DNA of 64,000 bases from Lindgomyces ingoldianus (lineage: Eukaryota; Ascomycota; Dothideomycetes; Pleosporales; Lindgomycetaceae). The notes under the pieces are model-generated. The model was not told where the DNA came from. It made no database searches and saw only the letters and a program-made list of their open reading frames with translations. This document shows positions 57,201-64,000 of the stretch, one piece after another. The DNA lies in contig NW_022985170.1 in the NCBI RefSeq assembly GCF_010093535.1, positions 662,016-726,015 on the forward strand. Direction: 5' to 3'. Within the stretch, counting starts at the first letter, position 1; each line of letters opens with the position of its first letter. A program made the position numbers and the translations under genes.

Positions 57201-60200
57201 GGCAATTGCTCGATCTTTAGAAGGCGAGTTTAAAGTCTATCTTGCGGATGTTCTTCCTCTCATGCTTGGTGTGTTGGACCAAGATCAAACCGGCAAGCGT
57301 CTTCCTTCAGAAAGGGTGTTGCACGCATTCCTTATTTTTGGGTCTAGTGCAGAGGAGTATATGCATCTGATCATTCCAGTAATGGTCAAAATGTTCGACA
57401 AGTCTGGTCAACCTGTTCAAATCCGGAGACAAGCAATTGAGACTCTGGGACGACTGTCAAAGCAGGTCAACATATCTGAGTTCGCAGCACGGATTATTCA
57501 TCCACTTTGCAGAGTGCTCGCAGGCCAAGAGCAATCTCTCAAACAGACGGCGCTTGAAACTCTATGCGCACTAGTTTTTCAGCTCGGTCCGGATTACATT
57601 CACTTTGTTCCAACGGTCAACAAGATCTTAGTTACGAATAAGGTTCCTCATTCCAACTACGCCCTTATTGTTTCTAAACTTCAGAAAGGCGAGCCTTTAC
57701 CCCAGGATCTCAGCCCTGATGAGCGTTACGGAGAGGATGATGAGGATCTCAACCCAGCTGAAATTCTCACCAAGAAGTTGGCCGTGAACCAACAGCACTT
57801 GAAGCAAGCTTGGGAAGCTTCGTCAAAGACCACTCGAGAGGACTGGATTGAGTGGATGAGGCGCTTCAGCGTTGAGTTGCTTAGAGAGTCTCCGCAACAG
57901 GCTCTCCGTGCGTGTACTCCCTTGGCCAGTATTTACAACCCGATCGCGAGAAGTCTCTTCAATTCCGCCTTTGTTTCCTGTTGGACCGAGTTATATGATC
58001 AATACCAAGAGGAGCTCGTGCGATCTATCGAGACTGCACTTACGTCTCCAAATATTCCCCCTGAGATCCTCCAAATCCTGTTAAACTTGGCAGAGTTCAT
58101 GGAGCACGATGACAAAGCCCTCCCAATCGATGTACGGATACTTGGAATGTACGCCGGGAAGTGTCATGCGTTCGCAAAAGCTTTGCACTACAAGGAGCTT
58201 GAATTCAATGCCGAGCAGAATGCTAGCGCAGTTGAAGCATTGATTAGTATCAACAACCAGCTTCAGCAGACGGATGCTGCATTTGGTATCTTGCGTAAGG
58301 CACAAGGTTACCAAGATGTTGAGCTGAAGGAAACTTGGTTCGAAAAGCTTCAAAAGTGGGAAGAGGCATTGCAATCCTATCAGCGAAGGGAGCGGGATGA
58401 ACCAGAGTCCTTTGAAATCACTATGGGCAAGATGCGGTGTCTCCACGCTTTGGGTGAATGGGATCTCTTGGCTACTCTCTCTAGGGAGAAGTGGGCCACT
58501 GCAAGTCAGGAATATCGCAAGGCAATCGCACCACTTGCTGCAACAGCCTCCTGGGGATTGGGCAAATTTGCAGACATGGATGCCTATCTCAGCGTCATGA
58601 AAGAGCAGTCACCCGATAGAGCTTTCTTCGCTTCCATTCTCAACATCCACAACAACCAGTTTGAGATCGCTACAGAGGAGATCACCAAAGCTCGCAAAGG
58701 TCTTGACACAGAACTAAGTTCACTCCTGGGAGAGTCATACCAGCGCGCTTACCTACCTATGATCCGCGTACAGATGTTGGCGGAGTTGGAAGAAATCATT
58801 CAATATAAACAGAACGATGGTAACCTCGAGAAGCAAGCGAGTATGCGGAATACCTGGATGAAGCGTCTCAAGGGCCTGCAACCAAACCCTGAGGTCTGGC
58901 AACGAATGATGAAAGTCCGTAAACTTGTCATTACGCCACACGAAAGCATGGATATGTGGATCAAGTACACAAACCTCTGTCGAAAGAATGAACGTCATGG
59001 GCTGGCAGAGAAGGCGCTACAAAAATTGCTGGACATTGATACCGGTAATGTCTTCACCTACGCCCGGGCACACGCCCATGAGATTCCGTACCCGGTGTCT
59101 TACGCGGTCTTCAAGTTCATGTGGGCTACACCAAACCACCAGCAAGAGGCACTAGAATCACTAAAGGACTTCACCTCACGACTATCCGATGATCTAACAA
59201 TCAGAGCACGGGCTGCTGCCAATCTTATGCTTTCACCGAATGGGATGAACGGGATGACAAATGGACATGTCATTAATCCATTGAACCCATTTGCTGCTAC
59301 CAATGGTATCAATGGTGTCAATGGGATGAACGGCTCTAGCTTGCTCAATAGCTCAGGCTCCGCCAACTCCCCGAGCGATTTACCTGACTGTCAGCGCCTC
59401 CTCGCAAAATGCTACTTAAAGCAGGGAGACTGGCAATCACAATTGCATGGGGGCGAATGGGACCACGACCAAGTCCACGAAATCCTCTCCGCATATGCTG
59501 CAGCAACCCGATACAACCAGAATTGGTACAAAGCATGGCATTCCTGGGCCTTGGCCAATTTCGAAGTCGTCAATTCGATTACGTCTCAGGCTGATCGCGA
59601 AACCACTGAAATTCCGTCGAACGTTGTTCATGACCATGTGGTCCCTGCTATTCATGGATTCTTCAAGTCTATTGCTTTGTCATCATCGAGCTCACTTCAA
59701 GACACTCTCCGACTCCTGACCCTGTGGTTTAGCCACGGCGGACTGCCTGAAGTTAATCGTACTGTCACTGAAGGCACTAAATCTGTACCCATTGATACTT
59801 GGTTGGAGGTTATTCCCCAATTACTTGCACGCATCAACCAGCCGAACCCTACTGTTAGGCAGTCGATTCACCAGCTCCTTATCGAAGTTGGCAAGGCGCA
59901 CCCTCAAGCTTTGGTCTTCCCTTTGACAGTCTCCATGAAATCTGACGTCTCTCGAAGATCAAGGTCTGCCAAAGAGCTAATGGAGGCAATGCGAGAACAC
60001 TCGCCGCGACTAGTGGAGCAAGCCGATTTAGTGAGCAATGAGTTGATCCGTATTGCGGTCTTATGGCATGAGCAGTGGCATGAGGGCCTTGAAGAAGCAT
60101 CCCGTCTCTACTTTGGCGATCGCAATATCGACGGCATGTTTACAACGCTAGCACCGTTGCATGCAATGCTCGACAAAGGACCAGAGACCCTGAGGGAGAT

Positions 60201-61665
60201 ATCGTTCATTCAGTCGTTCGGCCGAGAGCTGCAGGAAGCCCGCGATTGGTGCAATACATTCCGTACATCTGGTGAAATGGGTGATCTCAACCAGGCTTGG
60301 GATCTCTACTACCAGGTGTTCCGCAAGATTGCTCGCCAACTGCCATCTCTCATGACTCTTGAGCTTCAGTATGTCTCTCCTAAGTTGAAAGAAGCGTCCG
60401 ACCTCGAACTTGCTGTTCCTGGAACATATCACGTCGGCAAGCCAGTCATTCGCATCATGTCCTTCGATCCAGTGTCCACTGTCATCCAATCCAAGCAACG
60501 CCCAAGAAAATTAGAGATGCGCGGTAGCGATGGCAAGACACACACGCATATTTTGAAAGGTCACGAAGATATTCGCCAGGATGAACGCGTCATGCAATTG
60601 TTCGGTCTCTGCAACACCCTTCTCATGAATGACACCGAATGTCGCAAGCGACACCTCAATATCCAGCGTTACGCTGCCGTACCTTTGTCGACACAGTCTG
60701 GCCTTCTTAGCTTTGTGCCGAACAGCGACACTCTTCATGTTCTCATCCGAGAATACCGCGACAGCCGCAAGATTCTGCTCAACATTGAGCACCGCATCAT
60801 GTTGCAGATGGCACCTGACTACGATTGCCTTACCCTAATGCAAAAGGTAGAAGTGTTCGGATATGCGCTTGATAACACCACGGGACAAGACCTCTACCGA
60901 GTTTTATGGCTGAAGAGCAAGAGCTCCGAAGCTTGGCTCGATAGGCGCACAAACTATACTCGATCTCTCGCAGTCATGTCTATGGTCGGCTACATTCTCG
61001 GTTTGGGAGATCGTCACCCTTCCAACCTAATGCTGGACAGGGTCACTGGCAAGATCGTACACATCGACTTTGGCGACTGCTTCGAAGTTGCCATGCATCG
61101 GGAGAAATATCCGGAACGCGTTCCTTTCAGATTGACCAGGATGTTGACGTATGCTATGGAAGTCAGCAACATTGAGGGCAGTTACAGGACGACTTGTGAA
61201 CATGTGATGAGAGTCTTGCGGACGAATAAGGAGTCCGTTATGGCCGTCCTCGAAGCTGTAAGTTCTAAATCAAAATTATCACGAATGAGAAGCTGAGGTA
61301 ATCTCTAGTTTATCCATGATCCCCTCTTAACCTGGAGACTTGGCAACCGCGAATCCCCACCAGAACCATCGTTCCCATCTGAACGCCGTCAATCCATCAT
61401 CGGCGACGCAGAGCGAGATATGAGTTCTCTCGTCCGTGGCCGGCACCGGTCAAGCATTGCGCCCGCCAACGAAGCTGAAGCAAAAGAAGTCCAGAACGCT
61501 CGTGCTTTGCAAGTCCTGTCGCGTGTCAAGGAGAAGCTGACAGGTCGCGATTTCAAAGCGAATGAAGAGTTGAATGTATTTGCACAAGTAGATAGGTTGA
61601 TTAAAGAGGCGACGAATTTGGAGAATCTGTGTCAGCATTATATCGGCTGGTGCAGTTTCTGGTAA
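54249..61665 (+). CDS. TOR: Target of rapamycin kinase TOR (PIKK family)
   Basis: Five exons (54249-54310, 54365-54429, 54488-55442, 55494-61257, 61309-61665) join in frame to 2400 aa. Two tiny first exons give [20 protein letters not shown] and the conserved VESAHREL join. HEAT repeats cover roughly residues 20-1150 and the FAT domain about 1250-1800. The FRB domain lies near 1883 ([18 protein letters not shown]) and keeps the serine that contacts FKBP12-rapamycin. The kinase has [15 protein letters not shown] (about 2048), [12 protein letters not shown] (about 2198) and HIDFGDCF (about 2217). The end is a perfect FATC tail ([14 protein letters not shown]) supplied by exon 5. A glycine/asparagine-rich loop ([11 protein letters not shown], about 1620-1645) interrupts FAT. 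TOR joins TORC1/TORC2 to control growth and autophagy. One copy is visible here. Confidence 0.97.
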
Positions 61666-62527
61666 TCAGGTTCGGATAATGGAAACATAGGGCTGCCTAG
61701 CATTGTCATCCTTTTTTGATTTCTTGCAGGAATTACGGTTACCATGGAGGGCGCTAAGTTTTAATTTGATGCCCAGGGAACCTGGAACGGGTATGCGGGT
61801 CGCTTTTTCTTTGTCGTTCAAATGTGTTCCGAGATGGATATGCATGCGCTTTTTCAGCGGCATTTGGCGGCGCATGGCAAGGTAATTGGGAATGGGTTTG
61901 GGTTTTCGGAAGTGCTGCTCATCGAACCAGATGCTCATATAGCAATAAGACCCTAATCTATACAACAAGATAGTTGTCTGGTGTGATGTCAGTTTTTCTC
62001 GCACTCATGACTAAGCCTCTGTCAACCGGAATAGTTACCCGAGCCTGATCCACTAACTCGGAACACTGGTCGGGATGGCGCGCTGATGATTCCTAATGAT
62101 CCAGCCAAGCTTGTTCTCGCCGTTGCACGCCGAGATGATCTGTGATCATCGAAAATATTGCGAGTGCATGGAATCCTTGTTCTGACCTTTCTTTAGTCTT
62201 TATCTGCTTGTTTTCCGCTGTGTTTAAAGAAAACCTTGTGCTCGCTAGCCTTTTTCCGTGCTTGGGGAAGTGTGAAGGTTTGAAAATTTGGGGCAGACAG
62301 CCTTCGACGTCATTGGCACACACTAAGAGTTCTTCCACTACATTTTTCATTAACACGTGTTTTTTCTGTTCTGGATTTATTCCCAGCTGATCGGAGGCTC
62401 CTATCGATACCTAGATTCATTTGTAACTTCCAACCCCACTCGAGATATATCCATTGTGGCTATTCACAACTTCCTCGACCTCCTCCCCCTTCCCTCCGCT
62501 TCTCATATTTTCCCTCTTCCTCCATCC
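61666..62527. other. Intergenic region between TOR and the dicarboxylate transporter
   Basis: 860 bp with small open frames lacking domains. The 5' flank of the transporter has a C/T-rich tract (62470-62525). Confidence 0.45.
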
Positions 62528-64000
62528 ATGAACGAAGGACGTGAAGAGAGCAGGGAAGCCTCGGGTGTAGACAGAAAAACACTGTCTCGAGCGTCCACCG
62601 AATCAGATGCCAGTGCTCGGGAGCGACTGAATTGGCGGAATCACCCACAGATCTTGACACCGAATCCGGAACGGTGTAATCCGTTTGAAGATGTTGGTGA
62701 AGTGATTACGAAGTTACAGAGGGGCGGAGTGAATGGTGCAGGGAGGGCTGCGGATGAAGAGGTAATAGAGAAAGAGGAGTTGGGGGAGGGAGAGGGAGAT
62801 AGGGGAGTTGTGGGAATTGGGGGGGAGAAGGAAGGGGAGGGGAAGGGGAAATTAACGTGGAGGGAAAGGATTAGGCATTTTACTTGGACTTGGTTTACTA
62901 TGACTATGGCCACAGGTGGGATTGCTAATGTATTGTACACTGGTACGTTGGATACAGTCCCAATGCTCTCAACTCCATTTCTAACTTGGCCATATAGTGC
63001 CCTTCCGCTTTCACGGAATCTATGCTCTCGGCTGCATATTCTTCATTTTGAACATCACCCTCTTCCTCTTCAATGTGTCCATGATCAGCCTGCGCTTCTA
63101 CTTCTATCCTAGGACTTTCAAGGCTTCTTTCCTACACCCAACCGAGTCACTCTTCATACCCGCTGCAGTGATCAGTTTCGGCACCATCTTGATCAACATC
63201 TCGCAGTACGGGGTCGATACCACTGGGTATTGGTTAGAGAAAACGATGGCGATTATGTACTGGGTGGACTGCGGACTAGCAATTTGCTTTTCGATTGGGA
63301 TTTACCTAATCATGTGGTCCACGCAGACCTTCACTATTTCACAGATGACACCAGTTTGGATCTTTCCTGCCTACCCTCTTCTTATCATCGGCCCTCACGC
63401 CGGAAACCTCGCGCCAAAAATTGGCGACCCGATCCGCGCCCTCAACATCATTATCTCGGGCTACGTCATCCAGGGTATTGGCTTCCTCGTCTCCCTCATG
63501 ATATACTCTGCCTTCCTCTACCGCCTAATGACGCAAAAACTCCCCAAAGAATCCCTCCGGCCCGGAATGTTCATCTCGGTCGGTCCCTCGGGCTTCACAA
63601 TCGCAGGGGTTGTTAACATGGGACAAACCCTACCAAAAGTCGTCCCACCGGACTTCATGGGCCCTGGCATGGGTGAATTTGCAGGCCGTGTGAGCATGGT
63701 ATGTGCGAATTGGATGGGTCTCTGGCTATGGGGTCTCGCATTCTGGTTCTTCTTCGTGTCAGTTGGCGCACACTGGTCTTGCGCGACACGGGGGAAGATG
63801 GACTTCGCAATGACGTGGTATTCATTTGTTTTCCCGAATACGGCGCTCACGACTGCCACTTTTGCTATTGCAAAGGCCTTAGGGATGAATCGCCCGATTC
63901 AGTATGTTGGGTGTGCGATGACGATTGCGTTGGTGTTGACGTGGTTTTTGGTGTTTGGGATGATGATTAGAGCAGTTTGGCTTGGGCAGATTCTTTGGCC
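62528..64000 (+). CDS. C4-dicarboxylate/malic-acid transporter, Mae1-like (TDT/SLAC1 family), cut at right edge
   Basis: Exons 62528-62942 and 62998-64000 (55-nt intron) give 472 codons, and the frame runs off the window. The N-terminal about 110 residues are hydrophilic, with a Gly/Glu-rich stretch ([21 protein letters not shown]). The membrane domain starts with the TDT signature [20 protein letters not shown]. The intron splices YT to [12 protein letters not shown]. Further helices follow, with [37 protein letters not shown] and [18 protein letters not shown]. About nine of the expected ten helices are inside the window. The family includes S. pombe Mae1 (proton-coupled malate/succinate uptake) and SSU1 sulfite pumps. 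The signature favours the Mae1 branch. It sits in the plasma membrane. Confidence 0.9.

Noticed and set aside
1..64000. CRISPR array, bacterial operons, rRNA genes or a secondary-metabolite cluster
   Set aside because: No direct-repeat array, no rRNA-like sequence, and no PKS, NRPS or terpene synthase. The spliceosomal introns and families are those of a fungal nucleus.

Overview
The window is nuclear DNA of a filamentous ascomycete (Pezizomycotina). Genes carry short introns, mostly 45-80 nt, with GT/AG borders and CTAAC/CTGAC-like branch sites. Fungus-specific families are present: HET, FunK1, CFEM-like, fungal HNH nucleases and NCA2. Protein style and gene content suggest Leotiomycetes, but that is an impression and was not tested.

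Layout. 1-24 kb is mostly conserved: the start of a secreted or ER-type protein (left edge), an FGGY pentulose kinase, an SDR oxidoreductase, a PA-TM-RING ubiquitin ligase, a VNX1-like vacuolar cation/H+ exchanger, proteasome ATPase RPT6, a FunK1 kinase relic, a fused HNH-like/APH-kinase gene, a broken MFS transporter, the Rab GTPase SEC4 and mitochondrial NCA2. 24-31 kb holds a CFEM-like mucin-type GPI protein and an S6K-type AGC kinase. 31-42 kb is gene-poor, with one TPR gene and two decayed Tc1/mariner transposases that carry RIP-like stop codons. 42-46 kb has a Kelch protein and a mitochondrial UbiB-family protein (CQD1/ADCK2 type). 46.7-51.4 kb is a dead HET gene. 51.8-64 kb is conserved again: SEC12, the complete TOR kinase, and a Mae1-type malate/dicarboxylate transporter cut by the right edge.

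Main discovery. The HET gene on the minus strand is split in two. Its 5' half stops at the first residues of the conserved ID-x-x-CINQ motif, and its 3' half resumes inside the same motif 1.7 kb away. The DNA between is flanked by a 5-bp direct repeat (ATCGA). It carries one intact, intron-containing HNH-endonuclease gene on the opposite strand and ends in a large palindrome. This looks like a mobile or homing-type insertion of a nuclear HNH gene into a motif shared by the whole multicopy HET family. Both HET halves have since collected frameshifts and stops.

Functional themes. TOR, the S6K-like kinase and RPT6 belong to growth and protein-turnover control. SEC12 and SEC4 act at the start and end of the secretory pathway. 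NCA2 and the CQD1-like protein are mitochondrial. Decayed or variable genes (HET, FunK1, MFS, transposases, HNH/APH, TPR) sit in blocks between these conserved stretches. Exon joins were worked out by eye from reading frame, splice signals and family knowledge; no alignment or transcript data were available.
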